From NCBI GenBank assembly GCA_041485845.1, contig JBGPKH010000129.1, positions 1 through 16,939 on the forward strand: a stretch of DNA of 16,939 nucleotides. The letters run 5' to 3'. Made by a program: the position numbers and the translations under genes. Every line of letters begins with the position of its first letter. The stretch's first letter is position 1. Source of the DNA: OMOG01 sp041485845. Lineage in GTDB: Bacteria; Acidobacteriota; Terriglobia; Bryobacterales; Bryobacteraceae. Below are positions 6,667 through 14,455 of the stretch, piece after piece. The notes below the pieces were generated by a model that made no database searches, was not told the origin of the DNA, and worked only from the letters and a program-made list of their open reading frames with translations.

Positions 6667-8210
6667 AACGGAACTGGATATTGATTCTTCTCGCGGGATG
6701 CACACTGATCTCCTGCCGGCAGCACACCCATGCTGAGGCGACTGCTCCCCCGGCAGGGAAACAGGCGGAACGGCACAAGGAGGCCGTGAGTCATTGGACA
6801 GCGAAGACGGAGATCTTCCTGGAATACCCTACGCTGGTTGCCGGAACAAAAAGCCGTTTCGCCGTCCATTTGACAAGTCTCCAGACCTTCAAGCCCCAGA
6901 AGGAGGGCAAGGTTGAGGTGGCCCTCCGATCGAAAGACGGGTCGACAGAGGTTTTCACCGCAACCGCACCCTCGCGGCCTGGCATCTTCGGCCTTGACGT
7001 CCAGCCGAAGAATTCCGGTGAATACGAGATGACCGTCGCGCTCGCCGCGCCCGACGTGACGGATCGGCATGAGCTCGGCGCCGTGAAGGTCTACCCGGAC
7101 GCGAAGACCGCGGTGCACGAAGACGAACCATCCAAAGAAGAGACCGTCGCCTTTCTGAAGGAACAGCAGTGGGCGCTTGATTTTGCCACCGAGGTGGTCA
7201 AGGATCGTCCCGCGCGAGAGGTCATGCGGGTTCCCGCCGAGATTTCGCCGCGCGTTGGAGGAGAGGCCGAAGTGACGGCGCCGTTCAGCGGCCGTCTCGC
7301 CTCGAGCAGTGCGCCGCCCATTGGAACTACCGTCGAGAAGGGACAGGTCCTGGCGACGATCGTGTCTCCGGCCAGCAGTCCATCGGAACTGCCCGCTCTC
7401 GAGTTGGCGAAGGCGGAGGCGGAAACGGCGCTGCAGTTGGCACGCAAGGAGCGCGAAAGGGCGGAGAGACTGCTGAGCGCGGGCGCCGGCCCTGCCCGGA
7501 AAGTCGATGAAACGCGATTCGCGGAACAAACCGCGGAGGCGCGCATCACGGCGGCCACGGCTCGATTGACCCAATACCAGGCGAGCCGGGAAGCTTCCGG
7601 ATATCCGGCGACATCCACGCCCTTTCTGCTTCGCGCCCCCATCACCGGGCTGATCACGGAGACCCACGCCGCGTCAGGCTCCAATGTGGAGTCTGGCACG
7701 GTTCTGTTCAAGATCATGGATGCGGATACAGTCTATGTCTCCGCAATCGTCCCCGAATCCGAACTTCCTCGCATCGCTCAATTCCGGGAGGCGGAACTGG
7801 AGGTGCCGGGTGGGCAAGCCACACGGAAATTGAATCGCCTGGTTTCCGTGGGAAGAATGGTCGATCCCAACACGCGCACCTTTCGGGTAATCTACGAAGC
7901 TCCGAATGCGGACCGGTCCTTGGCCATCAGCCAGACAGTCTTTGCGCGGCTCCTGGGCCCTACGGGCAAACCGCAGCCCGCCGTGCCGGTTTCCGCTGTG
8001 GTGGACGACGGTGGCCGTCCGGTCGTCTTCGTTCAACTCGAAGGCGAGGCCTTCACGCGGAGACCGGTGAGGCTCGGCCAGACCGAAGGCAGCTACCTCC
8101 AGATCGCCGAAGGAATCAAACCGGGTGATCGAGTGGTTTCGCGTGGCGCCTACCTGATTCGCCTGTCGGCCATGTCCAACCAGATCCCGGCTCACGGGCA
8201 TGTTCACTAA
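6663..8210 (+). CDS. CusB/CzcB-like RND periplasmic adaptor lipoprotein
   Basis: Membrane-fusion (adaptor) subunit, 515 residues, linking the inner-membrane pump to the outer-membrane channel. The N-terminus is lipoprotein-like, with LAGC (Cys13) or LISC (Cys18) as lipobox. A His-containing linker (RQHTHAEA) follows. Residues about 40-145 form an extra N-terminal beta-rich domain (IFLEYPTLVAGTKSRFAVHL through GEYEMTVALA) absent from the shortest adaptors. Then come the barrel-sandwich half-motif (VTAPFSGRLASS, VEKGQVLATI), an alpha-helical hairpin of Ala/Glu/Arg repeats (about 240-310), the second half (FLLRAPITGLITE) and the beta-barrel and membrane-proximal domains (GDRVVSRGAYLI), ending HGHVH. 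It overlaps the channel gene by four bases and precedes the pump by ten. The metal handled is not decided by the sequence. Confidence 0.94.
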   Translation: MKRNWILILLAGCTLISCRQHTHAEATAPPAGKQAERHKEAVSHWTAKTEIFLEYPTLVAGTKSRFAVHLTSLQTFKPQKEGKVEVALRSKDGSTEVFTATAPSRPGIFGLDVQPKNSGEYEMTVALAAPDVTDRHELGAVKVYPDAKTAVHEDEPSKEETVAFLKEQQWALDFATEVVKDRPAREVMRVPAEISPRVGGEAEVTAPFSGRLASSSAPPIGTTVEKGQVLATIVSPASSPSELPALELAKAEAETALQLARKERERAERLLSAGAGPARKVDETRFAEQTAEARITAATARLTQYQASREASGYPATSTPFLLRAPITGLITETHAASGSNVESGTVLFKIMDADTVYVSAIVPESELPRIAQFREAELEVPGGQATRKLNRLVSVGRMVDPNTRTFRVIYEAPNADRSLAISQTVFARLLGPTGKPQPAVPVSAVVDDGGRPVVFVQLEGEAFTRRPVRLGQTEGSYLQIAEGIKPGDRVVSRGAYLIRLSAMSNQIPAHGHVH

Positions 8211-8220
8211 GCGAGAGAAC

Positions 8221-11200
8221 ATGATTGATCAACTGATTCGCTGGTCTCTCCATTACCGGGCTGTGGTCGTTGCCCTTTCCATTGCGTTCCTTGCGTGGGG
8301 TATCTACGTCGCCAGGGAGATGCCCCTGGACGTGCTGCCCGACCTTACCGCCCCGACCGTGACCATTCTCGTCGAGGGCAGGGGCATGGTGCCAACCGAG
8401 ATGGAATCCCTGGTCACGTTTCCGATCGAGTCCGCATTGAACGGTTCCGCCGGCGTCCGCCGCGTGCGTTCCGCAACGGCTGTTGGAGTCGCTGTCATTT
8501 GGGTGGAGTTTGACTGGGGCGAAGACATCCATCGCGCACGCCAGATCGTGACCGAGAAAGTGAACCTCGTCTCCGGCTCGCTGCCGCCCAACGTCGACCG
8601 GCCCTACCTCGCCCCCATCTCGTCCATCATGGGCGAGGTTTTGTTCATCACTCTGGAATCCGAGGTACATACCTCACTCGAACTGCGAACCGTTGCGGAA
8701 ACCGTTGTCCGGCGGCGCCTCCTGGCGGTTCCCGGCGTTTCCCAGGTGATCCCCACCGGGGGTGGACAGAAACAGTATCAGGTGTTGATCGATCCCAACC
8801 GGTTGCGGCAGTACAACGTCACCCTAGATCAGGTGGAAACTGCCCTTCGTCAGTCGAATCGAAACTCTTCGGCAGGATTCCGCGTGTCGGGAGGGCAGGA
8901 GTACCTGATACAGGGACTCGGCCGCGTTTCGAGCGTGGATGAGATCGGCCAGATTGCCGTCACGGCGCGGCAGGGGCGTCCTGTGTTCGTAAGAGATGTG
9001 GCTGCGGTGCAGATTGGGCCGGCTCTGAAACGCGGCGAAGCATCGCACAAGGGCGAACCGGCGGTGATCCTTGGCATCCAGAAACAGCCCGGTGCGAATA
9101 CACTCGCACTGACCAGGACGCTCGATCAGACGCTGGATGATATTGAGAGAACCCTGCCTCAGGGCATGCATATCGATCGCAACATCTTCCGCCAGGCCGA
9201 CTTCATCGAACGGTCTCTCGAAAACCTGAACTCGGCCATCACCCAAGGCGCGCTGCTGGTCATAGTCGTGGTCCTGCTGTTCCTCGTCAATTTCCGCGCG
9301 GCGTTCGTCACGCTGCTGGCGCTCCCCCTGTCGCTCCTCGCCGCCGTACTGGGGCTCAAGTGGATGGGCCTGACCATCAACGCGATGAGCCTCGGCGGGC
9401 TCGCCATCGCTATTGGTGTACTCGTCGACGACGCGATCATCGATGTCGAGAATGTCATGCGCCGGCTGCGATTGAACGCCCGGTTGCCGGAGACGGAACG
9501 CCTTGTCCCCATGGAGGTGATTTACCGGGCCAGCAGCGAGATCCGCCAGTCCATCGTGTTCGCGACGCTGATTGTGGGTCTGGTCTTCCTCCTCTCTTCT
9601 TTCTCACCAGTGTGGAGGGGCGCCTACTGCGGCCACTCGGAGTTGCGTACGTAATCGCCCTGTTCGCATCGTTGTTGGTCGCCCTGACGGTGACTCCGGC
9701 CCTGTGCTCGTTCCTGCTGCCGCGAGCGAAATCAGTGGTGAGCGGGCACGAGCCCTGGCTGGTGAGCAAGATCAAAGCCACGTATCGGCCGGTTGTCGCG
9801 TGGTCACTCGATCATAGCGCCGTGGTGATCTCATTCTCCGTCCTGATCCTCGGAGCCGCCCTCGCCAGCTACACCTTCATGGGGCGCGCGTTTCTCCCCG
9901 AATTCAACGAGGGAACGCTGACCCTCAGCGCCGTGACGCTGCCTGGCACGAGCCTGGCCGAATCGGATCAGTTGGGGAATGGGCTGGAGCGAATCCTCCT
10001 TTCCGTCCCGGAAGTAATCTCCACGGCCCGCAGGACCGGCCGGGCGGAGTTGGATGAGCACGTTCAGGGCGTCGAGTCGGCCGAGATCGACGTTATCCTG
10101 CAGATGAAGAGCCGTAGCAAGCAAGAGGTGCTCCAGGAGATCCGCGAGAAAGTGACTCTGCTTCCGGGGATGAACGTTACAATCGGCCAGCCAATCTCCC
10201 ATCGCATCGACCACATGCTGTCCGGAACGAGGGCCAACATCGCCGTGAAGATCTTCGGGGACGATCTGGTAACGCTCCGGTCTCTAGCGAAGCGCGTGCA
10301 GGCTTCCATGGCGACGGTGACCGGTGTAGTCGATCTCTCCACGGACCAGCAGACCGATATCCCGACTCTGGGCGTCAAAGTTGACCCGATCCTGTCGGCC
10401 AGGCTGGGGCTCCAGGCTGGTTCGGTCGCCGAGACGGTACAGACTGCGTTCGTTGGAAAAGAGGTAGGCCAGATCCTCGAAGGGCAGGTGAGTTTCCCTC
10501 TCATCGTCCGAATGCAGACTGGACCGATTGAGCAGGTGAAGCAAGTCCGCGATCTCCTGATTGACTCTCCTCTCGGGCCTCGGGTCCCCCTCGGGTCGAT
10601 CGCCGAGATCCGGGAGGATCGCGCGCCAAACTTCATCACGCGCGAAGCGGTGCAGCGAAAGATCGTGGTGCAATGCAACGTTGCGGGCCGCGACCTCCGC
10701 AGTGTCGTGAACGACATCCAAACGCAGGTAGCTCGCTCTGTTCCACTCCCGCAGGGGTACCGGGTCGAATACGGCGGCCAGTTTGAAAGCGAAGCGAGCG
10801 CGTCCAACAGGCTCCTGTTACTCAGCGGCTTTGTGATCGTGGGTATCGTGCTGATCCTGACGACCGCCTTCAAGAGCTTCCAGGATGCCCTGGTGATCAT
10901 GCTGAACCTTCCGTTTGCGCTTGTGGGAGGCGTGGCAGGCGTCTTTCTTTCGGGCGGGGTCCTCTCGGTGGCGTCGATCATCGGATTCATCACGTTGTTC
11001 GGCATCGCAACGCGCAACGGGATCATGCTGGTATCCCACGTTCGACACCTGATGGAGGTCGAGGGGGAAACCGATCTCCGGAGAGCCGTCCTGCGTGGAG
11101 CGTCGGAACGAGTGTCGCCAATCTTGATGACGGCGCTGGCGGCCGGCCTGGCGCTGATTCCTGTCGCGCTTGGTGCGGGTAAGCCGGGCAGTGAGATTCA

Positions 11201-11318
11201 GGCGCCGATGGCCATGGTCATCCTCTCGGGGTTGTTCACCTCGACCTTGTTGAACATGATCGTCATTCCGTCGGTGCTGGGCCGGGGCGGCCGGCAGAGC
11301 ATCATGGTCGCTTCGTAG
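8221..11318 (+). pseudogene. CusA/CzcA-family heavy-metal RND pump, interrupted by one frameshift
   Basis: Proton-driven inner-membrane metal exporter of the HME-RND family. The ATG at 8221 is preferred over an in-frame ATG at 8200 because the protein then begins MIDQLIRWSLHYR, the family's normal start. Frame 1 runs to a stop at 9654, but homology leaves it at about 9592, where one C is missing in a C/T-rich run (FL, then PLFFLTSVEG in the other frame). The remainder runs to 11318. Restored, the protein is about 1032 residues with twelve membrane segments. The TM4 signature is GVLVDDAIIDVEN (residues 399-411), with acidic residues that carry protons in relatives. This differs from the DFG...DGAV signature of Zn/Co/Cd pumps and the MVDAAIVMIEN of CusA. 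The break is either a true mutation or a sequencing error; nothing else in the gene looks decayed. Confidence 0.93.
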
Positions 11319-11416
11319 CACTTTCCGCCAAACGGCCTGGCAGTCACCAACAGCGTGCGGCGCCGCCAGGAATGACTGCGGTTCCGCTATGATCCTGGAA
11401 CTGCCGCTCGCTCTCA
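11319..11416. other. Spacer after the efflux operon
   Basis: No gene is seen. An imperfect inverted pair CCTGGC...GCCAGG with a GC-rich palindrome inside (GCGGCGCCGC) could weakly terminate the operon, but there is no T-run. Confidence 0.3.
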
Positions 11417-11652
11417 GCGCGCATGGGCGGGCACCAGAACAAGCAGATCGTCGAGTACCTGCACCTGGACGAGCTGGAGGATCTGCCCAGCCGCGTCACC
11501 TACCGCGTGGGCAAGGAGGTCCTGGATCTGCCGCCCGAAACGGACGTCACGTACTACTGCGAGCTGAGCCGCGAGGCGCGGCGGGTTTACAACGACGTCG
11601 AGGAGGATTTTGTAGCCGAGGTGGGGGCTGGCGTGATGACCGTAGCCAACGC
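11417..11652 (+). pseudogene. Fragment of phage-type SNF2/DEAD-like helicase
   Basis: About 78 residues resemble the interior of SNF2-family helicases found in phages and mobile elements: MGGHQNKQIVEYLHLDEL, then LDLPPETDVTYYCELS, then REARRVYNDVEEDFVAEVG and MTVANA. In intact relatives this last motif continues into a leucine-rich LTRLLRLQQ-type segment; here the similarity stops abruptly after ANA. The helicase P-loop and the C-terminal motifs are both missing, so this is a gene remnant. Recognition is from memory of the family. Confidence 0.55.
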
Positions 11653-11947
11653 CATATCGTACCCACCGTCTTTGCGAGCCCTGTCGAGAACCGCTGGGCG
11701 GTGGTCGAGGCATTCAAGGATGCCGGGCTCGACCAGTTCATCCCGCAGAACTGGCATCCCCGATCCGGAAGCCGAGGAGAAGGCCGCCCGCGAATGGGCC
11801 GAGCGGTTCCAGGGCAAATCGTTCGAAATCGATCTGAATGCGCGCGTACCACAGGAGATGCTCGACGGCTGGTGCGCCAATGACCGGCGGTTTCGCGAAA
11901 CATGGGAATGCCAGCGCCAGGAGCAACCCGCCGCCAGCATCGAATAA
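11653..11947 (+). pseudogene. Frameshifted 3' fragment of an unrecognised protein
   Basis: Coding-like sequence starts in one frame (TVFASPVENRWAVVEAFKDA, then GLDQFIPQNWHP) and continues in another (DPEAEEKAAREWAERF, then QGKSFEIDLNARVPQEML, to ASIE and a TAA stop at 11945-11947). The switch falls in CCCC near 11758-11761 and is explained by one extra base. Together they read as about 95 residues of a soluble protein's C-terminal end. I do not recognise the family. It follows the helicase fragment directly, so the two may come from the same lost phage-like or mobile segment. Confidence 0.35.
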
Positions 11948-11995
11948 AACGGCCAACACCGCGCCACGGGTCGCCCCCGTGCCGCCCCCGGATGG

Positions 11996-12276
11996 CCCTG
12001 CTTCGTGATGACGTTGTCCTATTCGCGCGCCCTGTATCTGGAGTTCTTTTTCGACCAGACGATGGAAAACTTCTTGCGCGGTCACGTACATGCCTTTCAG
12101 TCCTGGAAAGGCCAGCCGCGCGCCATTCTCTACGACAATCTCAAGGCAGCCGTTCTGGAACGGCGCGGCAGCCAGATTCTTTTCAATCCCCGCCTGCTCG
12201 AGCTGAGCGCACACTACCACTTCGCGCCTCAGCCTTGCCAGGTGCGCGCCGGGAATCAGAAAGGGCGCGTGGACCG
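11996..12276 (+). pseudogene. istA: IS21-family transposase IstA fragment
   Basis: About 93 residues of the integrase-core region of IS21 IstA: FVMTLSYSRALYLEFFFDQT, then LRGHVHAFQSWKGQPRAIL, then YDNLKAAVLERRGSQILFNP, then HYHFAPQPCQVRAGNQKGRV. This is the central part of a protein normally near 500 residues. Both ends are missing, there is no istB and no terminal inverted repeats were seen. The match stops at about 12272-12276, exactly where minus-strand DUF1501 sequence begins. It is a dead relic of an insertion. Confidence 0.75.
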
Positions 12277-12715
12277 GCTTCTCCACGGCATTCAGACCGA
12301 TGCCGTCGGTGGCGCCATAGACCGTTCCCCCCTTGAATCCGCCGCCCGCCACCCACATCGAAGAGCCCGTGTTGTGATGGTCGCGCCCCTTGCTCTTCTC
12401 CCCACAGCACGATCGTCGAACCCAGCAGGCCGCGGCGCTTGAGGTCCTACACCAGTCCCATCACCGGCTTGTCGGTCAGACTCGCCATCTTGAGGTGGTT
12501 CTTCTCGATATCGGAGTGCGCGTCCCATTCGGTGTCGGCGGCGCCTCCGCCCGACACTACGCACACGAACCGCACCCCCTTTTCCACCATCCGCCGCGCC
12601 AGCAGGCAGCGCCGTCCGTAATCGTCCGTCTTGGGGTCGCCGACGCCGTATTGTTCGAGCTGCGGCTCTTTGCTGAGTTCGAAGACTTCCGGCGCCCAGT
12701 GACGCCGCGGGTCCG
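12272..12715 (-). pseudogene. DUF1501-family protein fragment, degraded
   Basis: Read on the minus strand, the sequence resembles the C-terminal half of DUF1501 (sulfatase-like fold) proteins abundant in Planctomycetes and Acidobacteria: FELSKEPQLEQYGV, then YGRRCLLARRMVEKGVRFV, then TEWDAHSDIEKNHLKM, then LKRRGLLGSTIVLWGE. After a further frame change come GRDHHNTGSSMWVAGGGFKG and VYGATDGIGLNAVEKPVH. It carries an in-frame TAG between LV and DLKRR (near 12445), lacks the usual EFGRTP segment and has a frameshift near 12400. Both termini are missing. The family match is from motif recall. Confidence 0.65.
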
Positions 12716-12753
12716 ATTTTCTCGTGTCGATTCCGTCGGGTCCGCCCGTGAAA

Positions 12754-13173
12754 TCAACATCCGTTCTGCCTCAGCGTGGCGAATTCGGTCGCGGATACGA
12801 TCCGCGTGCCTCCGTGACGCCTGCGGGAGAGCAGCCCGCTCTTGTCACCCGTTACCAAGTAGTCGGCCTGCCCGCTTCACGCCGGGCCAGCAGAAAATCG
12901 TCGGTAGGATCCGTAGAGCGCTCGATGCGCGGCAAGGGGCCGACGGTCTCGGCCAGTTCCTTGATCTCGTTGACGAGGCGGCCGGCCTTGTAGGGCTTGA
13001 TGCGCGCGGCGATCGCGGGCTTGTGCAGCGTGGCCTTCAGCTCGTCGAGCTGCTCTGCGCAGATCAGCAGCGCAAAATGTCCCTCCTGCCAGGCGCGATA
13101 AGATCGCGGCCGGGTTCCCCAGTTGAACCAGGAGGGCGGAAACCAGGATGTCGGTATCGAGCACCACCGGCAT
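12754..13173 (-). pseudogene. PIN-domain toxin (VapC-like), two frameshifts
   Basis: PIN-domain RNase, toxin partner of the upstream ribbon-helix-helix gene. The start ATG shares one base with the antitoxin stop (TGATG). Frame 1 gives MPVVLDTDILVSALLVQLG and NPAAILSR; near 13095 an extra C shifts to HFALLICAEQLDELKATLHK through DPTDDFLLARREAG; near 12870 a missing C shifts to ADYLVTGDKSGLLSRRRHGG, ending at TGA 12754-12756. Joined, the product is about 139 residues with all expected acidic residues (LDTD, the Glu in DELKATL, TDD, TGD). The toxin is therefore complete except for two compensating indels, so either it was inactivated recently or the reads are wrong. Confidence 0.75.
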
Positions 13174-13445
13174 CAGGCTTTGCCGGCCTTCCGTTTGGCG
13201 CGACGTTCTGCGCGGACCTCACGCACGGTAGCGTCGATGAGGGCCTGCAGTTCGTTCGGATCGGTGTCGGAATTGCGCGCCTTGATGTCCTGAACGGTGC
13301 GATGAAATACATGGGCGCGGACGGCCTGCTCGATGAACTTCGAGAGGTCGCCTTTTTTCATGCCCCTGGAGCCCAGAAAGGTGCGCAGGGTGAGATCGGT
13401 TTCCTTCGAAACCTTGATGTTCCAGCGGACTGCTTCTTCTTGCAT
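13173..13445 (-). CDS. Ribbon-helix-helix antitoxin paired with PIN toxin
   Basis: Predicted 90-residue protein. The N-terminal part (VRWNIKVSKETDLTLRTFLG, then SRGMKKGDLSKFIEQAVRAHVF) has the strand-helix-helix pattern of CopG/Arc-type DNA-binding antitoxins. The C-terminal part is charged (NELQALIDATVREVRAERRA) and should wrap the toxin. It would bind the PIN toxin and repress its own operon. Its stop overlaps the PIN start by one base, the usual coupled layout. A promoter and a palindrome lie directly upstream (13451-13513). It is intact while its toxin is broken. Confidence 0.78.
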   Translation of the reverse strand: MQEEAVRWNIKVSKETDLTLRTFLGSRGMKKGDLSKFIEQAVRAHVFHRTVQDIKARNSDTDPNELQALIDATVREVRAERRAKRKAGKA

Positions 13446-13450
13446 ATTTA

Positions 13451-13513
13451 CCTACAGGTAGGCACATAAACACCTATACACTTAATTATAGATCGGAGCG
13501 GCGCGGCGCGTAA
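13451..13513 (-). promoter_or_regulatory. Promoter and operator of the RHH/PIN module
   Basis: On the minus strand there is a perfect -10 TATAAT (13485-13490), with a weak -35 TTACGC 17 bases upstream (13508-13513). Between the expected start of transcription and the antitoxin ATG lies the palindrome CCTAC-AG-GTAGG (13451-13462), a likely site for autorepression by the RHH protein, as is usual for such antitoxins. Confidence 0.5.
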
Positions 13514-13622
13514 GCCGCACGATGTCGAAGCCGGTACGAGATTCGAAGGGCACTCAGACCGACGAATTGGGAGTGGCTCCCCGTTCTGGACGACTTTAGA
13601 ACTCGCGCGTTGGATCCGGCGC
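13491..13622. other. Spacer with degenerate C-terminal coding scrap
   Basis: No complete gene is present. On the plus strand 13570-13620 reads EWLPVLDDFRTR in one frame and resembles the scrap at 14196-14236 on the other side of hicBA (NWLPTLDTFRTF followed by a stop). It is probably debris of a duplicated gene end. Confidence 0.3.
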
Positions 13623-13868
13623 TCAGTCCGTGAAAAACTCGGCCTGGAGTTCGGACTCCGGGATGAAGCGGCACGGCCGGCGGTAAATGGCGCGGAGGGT
13701 GCTGCGGTCGATCTCGTCGTGGTTGGGAACGGTCAAGGTTTGGGCTTGACCACCCTTTAGAACGCGACGGACTTTGATATGACTACCTCGCTGTGCGAAG
13801 TCCTGAAATCCGAATTGGTGGAGGATCTTCAGAACCTCCCGTCCTGAGAGAACTCGCAGCTTCGGCAT
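13623..13868 (-). CDS. hicA: HicA-family mRNA interferase toxin
   Basis: Predicted 81-residue toxin with the compact double-stranded-RNA-binding-like HicA (YcfA) fold that cleaves mRNA. The N-terminal helix (SGREVLKILHQFGF) leads to the active-site turn RGSHIKV, with catalytic His at residue 30, and then to the family's TVPNHDEIDRSTLRAIYRR strand-helix. Length is normal and the key His is present, so it should be active. The ATG overlaps the hicB stop by one base (TGATG), so translation is coupled, with the antitoxin gene first. Confidence 0.86.
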   Translation of the reverse strand: MPKLRVLSGREVLKILHQFGFQDFAQRGSHIKVRRVLKGGQAQTLTVPNHDEIDRSTLRAIYRRPCRFIPESELQAEFFTD

Positions 13869-14089
13869 CAGGCAACTGCTTCAAGTTCCATGGTCGCGAG
13901 GATCGTCGGGTTACTGGAAAAACCAAGCTCTGCTAGGTCTTCGCCCTCGAGGTGCAGCCCGATAGCCTCACGGATATTAGAAGCCAGTTCATCTAGGGTG
14001 GCTGCCTGCGTCACGACCGGCAGGTCGAGGCACTCGGCCACAAACAGGCGGTCGCCTCTACTGATCCGCACCTGAATCGTCCGTTTCAT
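13868..14089 (-). CDS. hicB: HicB-family antitoxin
   Basis: Short 73-residue HicB partner. The start is taken at MKRTIQVRISRGDRL because the partial RNase-H-like HicB fold begins there; the frame extends further upstream to 14167 but with no family-like sequence, and GGAGG lies about 11 bases before this ATG. FVAECLDLPVVTQAATLDELASN, here shortened, and the following IREAIGLHLEG are the diagnostic strand-loop-helix. No C-terminal HTH or RHH domain is present, so DNA binding is not evident. It should neutralise HicA. It precedes hicA with a one-base overlap. Confidence 0.82.
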   Translation of the reverse strand: MKRTIQVRISRGDRLFVAECLDLPVVTQAATLDELASNIREAIGLHLEGEDLAELGFSSNPTILATMELEAVA

Positions 14090-14116
14090 CGGTATGCTGG
14101 CCTCCGGTTCCAGTAT

Positions 14117-14138
14117 GCACCATGCCGTAGTGTGGTGC
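14117..14138 (-). promoter_or_regulatory. Inverted repeat upstream of hicB
   Basis: GCACCA (14117-14122) and TGGTGC (14133-14138) form a six-base inverted repeat with a ten-base spacer, 28-49 bp before the hicB start. The decamer ATGCTGGCCT also occurs twice around it (14094-14103, 14154-14163). Either could be an operator for autoregulation. The promoter itself is not clear. Confidence 0.3.
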
Positions 14139-14455
14139 GGAGGGTTCGAATCCATGCTGGCCTGCACGCGGCAAATCGGAGCAAGGAACAGCTCAGGAAC
14201 TGGCTCCCCACACTGGACACGTTTCGAACTTTTGCGGCCTAAAACGCGGTCCGCTCGAACCAGTCCAATTTCTTTCAGGTCAATCGAGTACGCTCAAGGC
14301 AGGCACACCCATCCGGACTGGGTGCCCAGCCGAGACCGTTCTCGAACTACCGTCAAGAACCAGCAGCTTCGAGCCGAGAACCCCTGGTTGCGGCGCTAAA
14401 CACTGTGGCGCTAGCCGGATCCTATCGCCAATTGTGGGACCAGGCCGCCCGGGTC
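14139..14455. other. Intergenic region between hicBA and lipoprotein gene
   Basis: About 315 bp without a supportable gene. It contains the scrap NWLPTLDTFRTF ending at a TAA (14196-14238, plus strand) and one copy of the decamer repeat. Open frames here have no start signal or family likeness. Confidence 0.4.

Noticed and set aside
11335..11370. CCTGGC...GCCAGG inverted repeat after the RND gene as a terminator
   Set aside because: Short arms with a long loop and no T-run; not strong enough to call.
12390..13469. Plus-strand open frame of 359 codons across the TA/DUF1501 region
   Set aside because: It lies opposite the RHH antitoxin and the reconstructed PIN and DUF1501 fragments, which read sensibly on the minus strand; its own translation does not.
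14143..14153. GGTTCGAATCC, identical to a tRNA T-arm core
   Set aside because: The flanks do not form the five-base T stem, and no acceptor, D or anticodon arms fit around it. Not a tRNA gene; at most an old attachment-site scrap.
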